Shown: positions 7,401-15,489 of the stretch, piece by piece
How the letters are laid out: each line of letters opens with the position of its first letter
Numbering within the stretch: the stretch's first letter is position 1
From: a virus
DNA length: 20,862 bases
IMG/VR virus record: IMGVR_UViG_3300025086_000317
Coordinates: 1 to 20,862 of that record
Reading direction: 5' to 3' (one strand)
Program-made: the position numbers and the translations under genes
Notes under the pieces: generated by a model
What the model saw: only the letters and a program-made list of their open reading frames with translations
What the model was told of the DNA's origin: nothing
Databases searched by the model: none

Positions 7401-9229
7401 TATCTAGAAGATGAAATTACTTTCATATATTCAGTTGCAAAACCTGTACTATTCATTTTCTTTGCTGATAGTATTTCACCATTTGCAAAACCAGTAACAT
7501 TAACTACTGACATTGTTGTTTCATTAGGAGGATACTCTGAAGAAGTATACCCGGAAGGTTGCAATGTTGTTGGAAATACAGACCCAGTTAATGTTGTAGA
7601 ATTTGCAACATATAATTGACCTCCTACTGCAGTTACTGCTTCTTTTTCAAATACAGCTGTTGAAAGTGTCCCTCTAATTCTTGCGTTTTCTACTTCAAGG
7701 AAACCTCCCGATGCAGCTGTTAATCTAAAACCAGTTCCCGGAACGTTAGATGCAAAACCATCTGATTCTATGGTTCCATCTTTTTTAATTATCATTACTC
7801 CACCTTGCAGCTTTTCATTAGTAAAATCCCATCCTGCAATTTGATTAGTAGATCCTAATTGGAATACTTTTGTAGCTGAACCAGAATTTGCTTGGATACC
7901 ATAATTAGCATCATCCGTATAGTACATTCTAACTTTATGTTGATTACTCGGACCTGTTACTATAATTTCAGGAGATGCATCTCCTTTTAGTTCTATGTGT
8001 TCTCCAATTGATGCAAGGTCGTCTCCATTTATATTCCAACTTGCAATTTTACCAGCTGATGCTGACATTCTACCATCTGCAGAAACTTTGAATTGAGATG
8101 AGCTTATAAAACCAGTAGGATCAGAAGTTTCTGCTGATGAAGATATCATCCATTTGCTACCAGCAGAGGAAGATATATACCCATTTGTAGAATTTAATTC
8201 TAATGGTCCAGAATGCAATTTACCAGTCTCTATTGCCCATCCAGCTATCTCTCCTTCATTAGCAGTTATCTTTCCTTCAATGTTTGCAGCAGAAGCTGTC
8301 ATCTGTCCAGAAGATCTTACCTTAAATAATGAACTTGAAATAAAGCCTGCTTCGTCAGCTGGGTCTGCTGATGAAGATATTAACCAACCATCTCCAGCAG
8401 ATGAAGATATATAAGCATTAGCAGAATTTATCATTAATGGACCAGATGTTAATTTTGCATTATCAAATGCCCAGCCTGCAATTGTATTTCCAGTGTTGTT
8501 AGGGTTACCTAATCCAAATACTCTATTACCATCTTCCTTACCTTCTATTCCCCAATTCGAATCAGCACTAAAAAATAGATTTATATAGTTATCAGATGGC
8601 GAGCTAGTACGATTTATTCTAATTCTTGGGTGGGCATCTGCTTCTAAAAATATACCAGCTTCTGAAGCTATATTATCATTAGGTGCACTTAAAGTTTTAT
8701 CAGAAATTATCCATCCACCAATTTTTCCAGCACTTGCTGTTATTGCTCCAGCAGTATCTACTTGAAAACCAGAAGATGAAATATGAAAAGGTCCATCAGA
8801 ATCTAATTCAAAGGTTCCTGCAGAAGCTGATAGAATGTCTGTTCCTATTACCCATCCCCCAAGTGTACCACCAGCCGTAGCCGTAATAGACCCTTGCATT
8901 GTTACATTACCAGTATTTGACAATTCGAAATTAGAAGATGATATAGCAATCTTACCATCTCCAGAACCAGATAAGAAAGCATCACTACTTCCTAAGAAAA
9001 ACGTATCGGTTCTAATATCTAAACCTGAACCAGCAGAAGATGCAGAGTATCTAAAATAACTTTCTGAATGTAATACTGCTTCTAAACCTATACCGTCGTA
9101 ATCTGTGTCCGGTGCTCCCCCCGATCCGGTTAAGGTTTTGGAGCCAGACCAGAACATCCAACCAGAAGTTCCTAAAGAAGAACTTGCAGCTTTGAATCCT
9201 TGATAATTTAATGTTCTTAAATTTGCCAT
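4496..9229 (-). CDS. Giant tail fibre/adhesin with two LamG-like domains
   Basis: This 1577-aa protein starts at 9229 with GGAGC overlapping the last codons of the 703-aa gene. Residues 1-180 hold units ending in ITASAGKIGGW. Residues 196-474 contain two larger repeat families: a 78-residue unit at 251 and 329, and a DxNxGI...VFxLG...AGWxF unit at 196-260 and 413-474. Residues 745-983 and 1143-1371 read as LamG/concanavalin-A-like lectin domains: the first has ISVWVKP, VWTHVAASRYHG and YINGV, then SIDELRVF; the second has LSFWIK, QWHHIVLVM and LYIDGEYVGAY, then MSEFRVYKSAL. Each LamG is followed by the same linker of about 67 residues. Such domains in phage fibres usually bind surface glycans. 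It is probably the main host-contact fibre, followed by the S74 protein; which structure it attaches to is not visible. Confidence 0.88.
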   Translation of the reverse strand: MANLRTLNYQGFKAASSSLGTSGWMFWSGSKTLTGSGGAPDTDYDGIGLEAVLHSESYFRYSASSAGSGLDIRTDTFFLGSSDAFLSGSGDGKIAISSSNFELSNTGNVTMQGSITATAGGTLGGWVIGTDILSASAGTFELDSDGPFHISSSGFQVDTAGAITASAGKIGGWIISDKTLSAPNDNIASEAGIFLEADAHPRIRINRTSSPSDNYINLFFSADSNWGIEGKEDGNRVFGLGNPNNTGNTIAGWAFDNAKLTSGPLMINSANAYISSSAGDGWLISSSADPADEAGFISSSLFKVRSSGQMTASAANIEGKITANEGEIAGWAIETGKLHSGPLELNSTNGYISSSAGSKWMISSSAETSDPTGFISSSQFKVSADGRMSASAGKIASWNINGDDLASIGEHIELKGDASPEIIVTGPSNQHKVRMYYTDDANYGIQANSGSATKVFQLGSTNQIAGWDFTNEKLQGGVMIIKKDGTIESDGFASNVPGTGFRLTAASGGFLEVENARIRGTLSTAVFEKEAVTAVGGQLYVANSTTLTGSVFPTTLQPSGYTSSEYPPNETTMSVVNVTGFANGEILSAKKMNSTGFATEYMKVISSSRYGDAENDLTGAIYVERGLGTSFAGTSGSLGDSGSSAQSYSGSQVIVSTGKLGTGYIRLNANPNDPYTPYIDIVERTGSDVYDVDLKARLGDLSGVTDSKFSDGVSGYGLYTQNGYFSGKIEVASLPALPTTTPSYHYDFNVGAGTIVYNTVGQDLNDISGSIVNANECWVSGSGNFITGGTSINFESGKSTRIEIEDREWYYPGGSTTPLHSASISVWVKPENVAHTQPQIVWEAGGGSNGDALYISGSHIWWTAWEGSSNNYDTLKVSASIESSVWTHVAASRYHGTASIYINGVHQATETGHPDIDSGGIVYSGFSGIGASHNDSAIITSSFRQTSGVVSGDGIYCYTGSIDELRVFGHYKLTDNEISALYQSPAGTVGGTTVIEGGRIKTGKVQSTNYGASAGSELDLDNGTIKLGGSSAPDFAVDETGALTASAGTIAGWTIASDKLSKNNAEIDSAGSLTLGTTNDIVKLDSQDGTYRLWAGNATAGSAPFSVTKAGVLAATGANISGDITVTGGALTASIMDFPSEENLIGYYPLHNSVTTDNGNDRVLDYSGNDYHGEDDAGSISGGTTFVAGTSAGPLPGAAQFDGSDSRIDINALKAGLTSNMDISLSFWIKETSNAGDIIPFGFHDGGNNDLIWVMNDGSTDNLTELIVNQVSLGTLASGVEFTNQWHHIVLVMADGSQAKLYIDGEYVGAYTTANVETANLDSGQIDEILLGGELDSAAGSPTNDLTGYMSEFRVYKSALTADNARALFNLPAGPNSAGTTISGDKITTGKIHSNNWAASAGSQLDLDNGIIRLGGSSSPSFQVDQAGALTASAGKVAGWTIGASSITSTTSVDGGSTILKSNGQITASSMLLSGSATATNFATKVVTVDSGNLSSYRRANGDGYNLVFDGSQGGERIMHMILDVDPGKIKGFDLVNSSASVESQIVIDVITTVTGFDNGVVNSSFTAMNAVREAQP
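4895..5098 (-). repeat. Post-LamG linker, copy 2
   Basis: Encodes residues 1378-1445 of the giant fibre. It matches residues 990-1057 almost position for position: ITTGKIHSNNWAASAGSQLD here against IKTGKVQSTNYGASAGSELD there. Both continue into LDNG, LGGSS, a GALTASAG step and AGWTI. With the LamG domain before each, this marks duplication of a module of about 390 residues. Confidence 0.75.
6059..6262 (-). repeat. Post-LamG linker, copy 1
   Basis: Encodes residues 990-1057 of the giant fibre, directly after the first LamG domain. It is the partner of the repeat at 4895-5098, which lies 388 residues further along the protein. Confidence 0.75.
8030..8479 (-). repeat. 78-codon tandem repeat in the giant fibre
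   Basis: Residues 251-328 and 329-400 are head-to-tail copies. Each starts AGWA, then KLxSGPL, NSxNxYISSSAG, W-I/M-ISSSA, GFISSSxFKV and a G-x-MxASA step. The second copy is a little shorter. The unit fits a repeated beta-structured step of a fibre shaft. Confidence 0.75.
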
Positions 9230-9232
9230 TTT

Positions 9233-11344
9233 TTATGCTCCTATCTGTCCGTCAAATATTATACCTTCACCTAAAAATCCTTCTCCATTTATATAAGTAT
9301 TTCCACCTGCAAAATCTATACTTTCAGATACTAATATTAAATCTGCTCTTACTCCGTTATAATCGAAAAATTCAAATTTGAAATCTAATACATCATCCTC
9401 TTGATATTCTGGTACTCTTGCTTCTATTATAGTATGATTCGGTGTAAAGCCATCTTCAGAAATAGCTTTTATTGAAACTTCGCTTATTAACCATTTTCCA
9501 AAGTGAACTGCAAACACTGGAACTACAAAACCGTCGTGATCTGCTGTAAAAGTGTAAACTACATTGTCGCTATCATAAGCTGGTGCAGAGTTTTCCGTAA
9601 AGTCTGGTATTGACAAAGTAGTTGTTGATGTAGCAGTTGCAATCGTACTAGATCTTGGTATATTTGCAACTTGTGCCATAGGTATACTTGGTCCAGCCAT
9701 ATAAGGTCTGCCAATTAGTGAAACCGGTGCTACATAAGGAGCTCTTAATTCGTTACTGTCCATTCTTCTACCCAAGTCCGCTGAACCTATTGGATCATAA
9801 TCAACTCCAGACCCAGACATAAACACTTTCATATATTCTCTTCCTACATCTGAACCATCATCTACTTCTGCAAAGGCTCTTGCTTTGAAAGACACTTGAT
9901 ATTCGCAATTTCTAAAAACCTCAACTGGTTTTTTACATCTTACTCTAACATATTGATTATTACGATTAGATTCATTAGCTAAATCTTTAGATCCAGATAT
10001 AATCATACCTTCCATTAAAACTTCAGAGTCTGCTTTTAATTCTGTTGATCCTCCTGCTTTAGTAGATGTTGCTGCCCAATAATCATCTATTGTACTTTGG
10101 TTTATAAATCTACCAGTTCTTTCTAATCTAAAAATGTTAGAAGGGTTTGCAAGCAATTCTCTTTGTTCAACTATCTCGTCTGCTAGTATATCCCAAGTTT
10201 GCATACCATGAGATTTCATACAAGTTTTAACTCTGTATACATCCCCAGCCATTGGTGCTAAGTTACCCATAACTATATTTGCATAAGAAACAAGATTGTA
10301 ATTGTTTTCTGTATAAAGCGTTGGTTCACCTTGCCAACTTGCAGAGTAAGCAGTAGCTGCCATTTGTGTAGCTGTGTGTGTTGCATAAATAGATTGAGGG
10401 AAAGAAGATACAGCAGGTGTACCTCTTGAAGTTGTACCAGGTTGAGTATAACTATATTCAAATGAATAGGGTTTATCAACTATGCAAGTAGTAGTATTTA
10501 CAACAGATACTATAGAACAAGTGTAATCTCTAGTGTTTGGTTGACCATTTTGTTTTAATGCTGGAACTGTAATTGTGACATTAGGTAAAGCAGGCGTGTT
10601 ACCAGAAGAAGGGTCTGGAAACATTAAAGTTCCACCAATCATTGAAGAACTAAATTGAAAGTTACTAGATTGAATTGTTGTTTGAGGTGGTGTACTATAA
10701 GAATATCCGCTATTTGCTGCTTGTCCTCCTCCGCCTCTTGTTGCTCCAACGTTATTGTAAGTTTGAGCTGGCGTATGAGTGTAAGTAAATGTAGAAGATT
10801 CTTGTGCATCAGTTATAGTGTTAAAACCTAAATCTTGTGAAAAAGATTCGCTTAAATAAGGTTTTACATTTTCTGTTATTGTTATTCTTGGTTGATGACC
10901 AAATACTATAGGTGTAGTATTAGGTTTTGAAGGATCAACATATATTTCTCTTGACCACTTTACATTAGGTCTTCCTTGAAAAGAACCTCTTACAAATCTA
11001 CCACCAGGTCTTCTAGTCGCTGTTCCTCTTATAGTAACAGTTGCAAGACCAGTTAAATCTTCTGGATAAACGTATATAGATATTAATTTTCTATTAGAAT
11101 TGTCTGTGTAATTGTTTACTTCGTGATATATAGGTTCTACGCCATTTTCTGGCATAATTTCTATTTCTACTATACTACCTCTTAATAGTAAATCAGAGTT
11201 ACCACTAAGTCTAAACATATTTTTACCAGCATGTAATTGTGTTGGAAAATCGGACACTTGAAAATACTGAGATTCGTACTTATTATCTACTATAAGTACA
11301 GGTGTCTCAGCCAAATATTTTCTTGAACTTCTTTTTCGTCCCAT
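9233..11344 (-). CDS. Virion structural protein, 703 aa
   Basis: The ATG at 11344 follows CGGAGAAACTC, a good Shine-Dalgarno site with normal spacing. The N-terminus is basic (MGRKRSSRKY). It is followed by a domain (about residues 15-170) with LHAGKNMFRLSG, MPENGVEPIYHEV, ISIYVYPEDLTGLATVTI and then REIYVDPSKPNTTPI. That arrangement recurs, in my memory, in large structural proteins of marine T4-like phages. Residues 170-330 hold a Ser/Thr/Gly/Gln-rich stretch with a GGGGQ turn and a beta-rich insert (SSSMIGGTLMFPDP). The remainder has further beta-rich sequence and ends GEGIIFDGQIGA. I see no enzyme motif. Its position directly upstream of the giant fibre suggests a baseplate or proximal-fibre component; the exact role is inference. 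Confidence 0.85.
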   Translation of the reverse strand: MGRKRSSRKYLAETPVLIVDNKYESQYFQVSDFPTQLHAGKNMFRLSGNSDLLLRGSIVEIEIMPENGVEPIYHEVNNYTDNSNRKLISIYVYPEDLTGLATVTIRGTATRRPGGRFVRGSFQGRPNVKWSREIYVDPSKPNTTPIVFGHQPRITITENVKPYLSESFSQDLGFNTITDAQESSTFTYTHTPAQTYNNVGATRGGGGQAANSGYSYSTPPQTTIQSSNFQFSSSMIGGTLMFPDPSSGNTPALPNVTITVPALKQNGQPNTRDYTCSIVSVVNTTTCIVDKPYSFEYSYTQPGTTSRGTPAVSSFPQSIYATHTATQMAATAYSASWQGEPTLYTENNYNLVSYANIVMGNLAPMAGDVYRVKTCMKSHGMQTWDILADEIVEQRELLANPSNIFRLERTGRFINQSTIDDYWAATSTKAGGSTELKADSEVLMEGMIISGSKDLANESNRNNQYVRVRCKKPVEVFRNCEYQVSFKARAFAEVDDGSDVGREYMKVFMSGSGVDYDPIGSADLGRRMDSNELRAPYVAPVSLIGRPYMAGPSIPMAQVANIPRSSTIATATSTTTLSIPDFTENSAPAYDSDNVVYTFTADHDGFVVPVFAVHFGKWLISEVSIKAISEDGFTPNHTIIEARVPEYQEDDVLDFKFEFFDYNGVRADLILVSESIDFAGGNTYINGEGFLGEGIIFDGQIGA

Positions 11345-11401
11345 GAGTTTCTCCGATATATCAACAATAGTCTATCTAATGTTTCATATATAAATATAGA
11401 G
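11345..11401 (-). promoter_or_regulatory. Leader before the 703-aa structural gene
   Basis: This is the longest gap in the window, 57 bases between the fusion nuclease/ATPase stop and the 703-aa start, and the point where transcription would pass from DNA-metabolism genes back to virion genes. It contains the 13-base motif shared with 3170-3182, a four-codon mini-frame (ATG AAA CAT TAG), and the GGAGA ribosome site of the 703-aa gene. I see no hairpin followed by a T-run, so no terminator is called. A promoter here is plausible but not shown. Confidence 0.35.
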
Positions 11402-14400
11402 CTAGTGAATAACGTTGGAGAATTCGCCTTTCCTATTTATCTCTATTAAAGAATCTGTTACATCTTTTAGAGATTCTATATGAGAAATAATTATTATGTA
11501 ATCAAACTCCGATTTCAAATAACTAAACATGCTTTCCATTGAACTTAAGTTTTCAGAATCTAATGTTCCAAAACCTTCGTCTATTGCTAAAAAATTCGGC
11601 CTTGGTAAATTTGAAACGTTTATTAGTGCAACACGTATTGCTAAAGAAGATATGAACTTTTCCATACCAGAAGTTAATTCTAAAGACCACTTTTTATTGT
11701 CGTAAACGATATAGGTTAAAACTGATTTACCGTCTACTTCAAATTCTATAGTAAAGTCAACCATCTGAGAAAGTATAGTGTTAACTTCGTCTTGTATATA
11801 TGGAAGGACTTCTGAAATTATTTCATAGGGTATACCGTCTCTTTGAATTGCTTCTAGGTAATATTCATATGACTTTAATTTTATTTCCAATTGATGAGCT
11901 TTTTCAATTGTATTATTTATAGTTTCAATTTTAGTTTTCCATAAACTAACAGAAGAATGTTTTTCAACTAGGTCTTCTTCCTTTAATTCTAAGTCAGCTT
12001 CCCACTTTGTTTTAGATAACTCTTTCTTTGCAATTTCTTTATTGACTTTTTCATTAAAAAGGATAACCTCTTCATTTTCGTAATATTTCTTTATATCTTT
12101 ATCTATAGCTCTTATTTCAGATTTGCAACGTTTTATATTTGACTTCCTTGTTACAGTCTTAACTTTTATTTCAGATTGATAAACTTGTATAGTTGAAACC
12201 TTTTTTTCTAATTTTGCATACTCATCTATCAAATCTTCAAATTCTCCATAAGATTCTAGTTTTTGATTGCACTTAGAAATATCTTTCATTAGAGCTATGT
12301 ATTCAATTTTGCATTGATCTATTTGCAATTTTATTCTTTCTGCACTTTTTACAAAAGAATTATTTTTACAAAAGTCACAGTTGGGGTCGAATGTACCTAT
12401 TGCATCAAGTTTTTCTTTAGCATTTTTAACTTCAGACTTTAACAATTTTAATTTAGTATTTAACTTTTGCATTACCTTTTCATCAGCTAAATAGTTTTTT
12501 TGGTTTGCTTTTGCTTTTTCAATATCTATTTTGGAAAGTTCTAAACTAATATTTTTATACTCAACTTTATTTTTTTCTGTATAGTCTTTGTATTTATTAA
12601 GTTTACTTAAGTCTAATACCGCTTCCTCTTCAAGTTCTTCTTTTCTCTTCTTTAAGTCTACTATGTCTAAATCCTTTTTAACTTTTCTCAAAGATTTGTA
12701 CAATTCTTTAAGCTCTTCGTCTTTGTCTTTTATATTAGATTTTATTCTAGAAACAGTTTTACTAGATTGCTTGTATTCTGCTTTACTATCTTTTAGTTGG
12801 TCTTCTGCTTCTATTAACTCGGAATCATAATCAGTCTTATTAAAATCTTTTAATAGTATTTGAACTTCTTTTATATCTTCATTTGCTAATTGATATAATT
12901 CTTCAAATACGGTTATATCTAAAAATTGAGAAAGCAACTCTTTTCTTTCTGTTTGTGTTTTTTCTATAAAGCCTGTATTATTACCTTGTACAGATAAAGC
13001 CGTTAAAATAAAATCTTCGTATTCTCCAACTATACCCCTGATATTTTTGTCGGTGTCTCTTCTTTGTTCACCATTCAAATCGACCCTTTCTCCACCTTCA
13101 TCGATATACCAAAAGTCAACGTCAACTCTAATCTTTGTATTATTTCTTCTTCTCTTAGCAGTTCTTTCTATATAATAGTCTACCTCTTCTATCTTAAAAT
13201 GCAACTTACAAGAAAAAGTTGATTTTTGAGTATTCATTATGTCATCAGCTTTTTTTCCTCTACTGCATCTATCAAATAAACAAAAAGACAAAGAATCTAA
13301 TAAAGCAGATTTACCTATATGATTTTGTGCAAATATTCCAATTAAACCATTTAACTTTTCAAAGTTTACAACGTTACCCGGTCCATATGAAAACATATTT
13401 GAAAATTCAAATTTTACAGGTTTCCAATCTATACCCCTACCTATTTCTATATCTGACAAATTATTATTCAAGTTTCTATTTATAGACTTTATCTCAGATA
13501 ATATGCTTGGTTCTATTTCGTGGTTTTTATTCAAGTATTCTTCTATCATTTCGTTTTGATACTCTACATTACGAACGTCTTTGGTTATTCTTCTAGAAGA
13601 TTTATTTTCCGATGAACCTTTTATTTTATCTTCTCTAATTATTATTACATCTTGAACTTTGCATTTTTTTCTTATTTCTTTTACAACTTCTTTTATTTGT
13701 GCTTGAGTTGTATTTACAATCTTAAACCTTAATCTAGGATATTTTGGTATATCACTTAGGTCTTGATTTATAATACCATCTTTTATATGGATTGTGTAAT
13801 ATCCATATTCATTTTTTATACTAAATTCTTCGTAACTTTTAGTTTTAACATCCCAAACTATATAGCCATGATTTTCATAAGCTTCACCAAAATTTTGTTG
13901 TATCAAACTACCAGCATAACAAATGGTTTTTTCTTTATTTAGAAATTGTCTTTTGTGTATATCACCAAGCAAGACTAAATCGTAATCTTCAAATAAATCT
14001 ATTTTATGTTCTTCATTTGCTACCTTAAAGCCAGCGTCAGTTGCTGATGAGTCTATAGCTCCGTGAAACAAGGCTATTTTATTTTTTCCATCTATATCTT
14101 TTGCTTTAATATAATTGCTTACCTCATCTGCAATTTCAAATACAGAAAAGTTGCAATCTGCAATTCTGTATACATCGGTCTTATCTAAGTAAAATAAATT
14201 TTTATGATTTAAGTTCTTAACTATAGGAGACAGTGTATCTAGTCTCGTATCGTTGTTTAGATTGGTGTCATGGTTACCTTTGATAAGTATAGTAGGTTTT
14301 ATGTCTGCTAGTTTCTTTAGAAATTCTGAGGTTATCTCTATTAGCTCTGGTGATATATCTGTTTTGTTATGTACTATATCTCCCGCAATATAAATCAAAG

Positions 14401-14545
14401 AATTGTTAGGTAAAGCCTTTGCAGCTTTATACAATTCTTTGAATATTGACCTATATTCTTTGTGACGTTGGTAATTTCTTATATGAACGTCTGCAATGTG
14501 TAAAATTTTATTTACATTTTCAAAATCGACTTTAACATGCTGCAT
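11402..14545 (-). CDS. Fused SbcD-SbcC (Mre11-Rad50; T4 gp47-gp46-type) recombination nuclease/ATPase
   Basis: One 1047-aa frame carries both halves of a complex normally made from two genes. Residues 1 to about 300 form a Mre11-type phosphoesterase: D19-x-H21, GD at 55-56, GNHD at 90-93, a FHG step at 160-162 and GDIHKRQ at 194-200. From about 375 it is an SMC-like ATPase: P-loop AQNHIGKS at 406-413, long coiled coil (about 550-900), zinc-hook C723-x-x-C726 at its middle, signature LTSGMEKF at 957-964, Walker B FLAIDEGFGTLD at 985-996 and H-loop His1022. The family resects DNA ends for recombination-dependent replication and, in T4, host DNA breakdown. The first P-loop glycine is replaced by Ala, and the usual NGxGKS is NHIGKS. 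The start overlaps the primase end by 14 bases, with GGAG about 10 bases upstream. Function is firm; the fusion is the unusual part. Confidence 0.93.
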   Translation of the reverse strand: MQHVKVDFENVNKILHIADVHIRNYQRHKEYRSIFKELYKAAKALPNNSLIYIAGDIVHNKTDISPELIEITSEFLKKLADIKPTILIKGNHDTNLNNDTRLDTLSPIVKNLNHKNLFYLDKTDVYRIADCNFSVFEIADEVSNYIKAKDIDGKNKIALFHGAIDSSATDAGFKVANEEHKIDLFEDYDLVLLGDIHKRQFLNKEKTICYAGSLIQQNFGEAYENHGYIVWDVKTKSYEEFSIKNEYGYYTIHIKDGIINQDLSDIPKYPRLRFKIVNTTQAQIKEVVKEIRKKCKVQDVIIIREDKIKGSSENKSSRRITKDVRNVEYQNEMIEEYLNKNHEIEPSILSEIKSINRNLNNNLSDIEIGRGIDWKPVKFEFSNMFSYGPGNVVNFEKLNGLIGIFAQNHIGKSALLDSLSFCLFDRCSRGKKADDIMNTQKSTFSCKLHFKIEEVDYYIERTAKRRRNNTKIRVDVDFWYIDEGGERVDLNGEQRRDTDKNIRGIVGEYEDFILTALSVQGNNTGFIEKTQTERKELLSQFLDITVFEELYQLANEDIKEVQILLKDFNKTDYDSELIEAEDQLKDSKAEYKQSSKTVSRIKSNIKDKDEELKELYKSLRKVKKDLDIVDLKKRKEELEEEAVLDLSKLNKYKDYTEKNKVEYKNISLELSKIDIEKAKANQKNYLADEKVMQKLNTKLKLLKSEVKNAKEKLDAIGTFDPNCDFCKNNSFVKSAERIKLQIDQCKIEYIALMKDISKCNQKLESYGEFEDLIDEYAKLEKKVSTIQVYQSEIKVKTVTRKSNIKRCKSEIRAIDKDIKKYYENEEVILFNEKVNKEIAKKELSKTKWEADLELKEEDLVEKHSSVSLWKTKIETINNTIEKAHQLEIKLKSYEYYLEAIQRDGIPYEIISEVLPYIQDEVNTILSQMVDFTIEFEVDGKSVLTYIVYDNKKWSLELTSGMEKFISSLAIRVALINVSNLPRPNFLAIDEGFGTLDSENLSSMESMFSYLKSEFDYIIIISHIESLKDVTDSLIEINRKGEFSNVIH

Positions 14546-15452
14546 TAATTTTATACTCCATTATCTTACCGAAAGTTAATTTCTTTGATTCACTGATCAA
14601 TCTATTAACTACGTCTTTTCCTAATTCACTTGGATCTTTTCCTGGTAAATCTATTAGATGTACATCTATACCATTACCCATAAAATATTCTGAATGTTTT
14701 ATTGCTGCTTTCTTTGCATCAGAATCTAGTATTATATTAATCCTTTTAACTTTATTTTCTATTATCTTTTTACTTAGATTATCTGGTAATATTTTACCGA
14801 ATAGAGGTATTGTATTATCACCAGTTGCTATTGCATCAAAAGCTCCTTCAACTAAATTTATATCTTTTTTCCAATCTATTAACATATCAAAACCTACTAC
14901 GTCTTTTGAAACATTAGGGTTTTTGTGTTTATAATTTGTTTCATAAAAAGCTCTACTTACAAAGTAATTAACTACGCCGTCTGCGTCATAGCTTGGTATT
15001 ATTATCATACCATTATATTCACCATTTTCTGCGTAGCCTATATTATGTCTAAGTATGTCTATTTTATTTAATCCTCTACCTTTCAAATAATGTATTGCAT
15101 TTTTATAATGAGGAGAATTTATATTACCATTTAATAGAGGAATAAATTCTAATGGCAAGGAAACATAATCGTCTCTTTTTTTATTTACAATTGCAAAAGA
15201 TCTTTCACCAAGTATATCGTTTAATTCTTCTATTTGTTTTGAATTAGCATTTAGCTTTTTAAGCAGTACAAATAATTTTCTACCTTTAGCATTACAATGC
15301 CAGCAGTGCCATTTTTCACTTATTAAGTTTACGCTAAGTTTATTTTTTGGGTGTTTACAAAAAGGGCATTTGTGCCAAACATCGCCTTTATTCTTTTCAG
15401 AGCCTCTACCTAGTAGAGCTGCTAGTAACCTCTTTAATCTTGATTTTTTCAT
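14532..15452 (-). CDS. DNA primase, CHC2 zinc finger plus TOPRIM
   Basis: The protein makes RNA primers for phage replication. The zinc ribbon is C29-P-F-C32 with C50-x-x-C53 (KWHCWHCNAKG). A short linker follows, then a region with YLKGRGLNKIDILRHNIGYA and MIIIPSYDADG, typical of DnaG-like primase cores. The TOPRIM part has E202-G203 (NLVEGAFDAI), D243-S-D245 (INIILDSDAKKAA) and DPSELG at 273-278. At 306 aa it is close to stand-alone T4 gp61-type primases (about 340 aa), with no helicase domain. The ATG at 15452 has no clear Shine-Dalgarno site (ATTGTAGTAA upstream), unlike most neighbours. A small hairpin lies 22 to 37 bases before the start. It overlaps the recombination gene by 14 bases, so the two are probably co-translated. 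Confidence 0.92.
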   Translation of the reverse strand: MKKSRLKRLLAALLGRGSEKNKGDVWHKCPFCKHPKNKLSVNLISEKWHCWHCNAKGRKLFVLLKKLNANSKQIEELNDILGERSFAIVNKKRDDYVSLPLEFIPLLNGNINSPHYKNAIHYLKGRGLNKIDILRHNIGYAENGEYNGMIIIPSYDADGVVNYFVSRAFYETNYKHKNPNVSKDVVGFDMLIDWKKDINLVEGAFDAIATGDNTIPLFGKILPDNLSKKIIENKVKRINIILDSDAKKAAIKHSEYFMGNGIDVHLIDLPGKDPSELGKDVVNRLISESKKLTFGKIMEYKINAAC

Positions 15453-15473
15453 TTACTACAATATAATAAATTT

Positions 15474-15489
15474 TTTGGACTTATCCAAA
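15474..15489 (-). promoter_or_regulatory. Short inverted repeat in the primase leader
   Basis: TTTGGA and TCCAAA form perfect 6-base arms around a 4-base loop, between the stop of the nuclease gene (15490) and the primase start. On neither strand is it followed by a T-run, so it is not a normal terminator. It could be a protein-binding site or an mRNA structure that affects primase translation, since that gene lacks a clear ribosome site. Confidence 0.3.

Noticed and set aside
10273-10479. Minus-strand 68-codon frame inside the 703-aa gene
   Set aside because: It is an alternative frame on the same strand within a well-supported gene, with no family signal.
12588-12830. Plus-strand Ser-rich frame opposite the nuclease/ATPase gene
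   Set aside because: It is the complement of the Lys/Glu-rich coiled coil; the serine run reflects GAA/GAG codons read backwards.
13470-13490. TATAAATA on the minus strand inside the nuclease/ATPase gene as a late promoter
   Set aside because: It is buried within a coding region far from any downstream start; the octamer is expected by chance in DNA this AT-rich.
15474-15489. Inverted repeat considered as a rho-independent terminator
   Set aside because: Only 6-base arms, and no run of T follows the hairpin on either strand.
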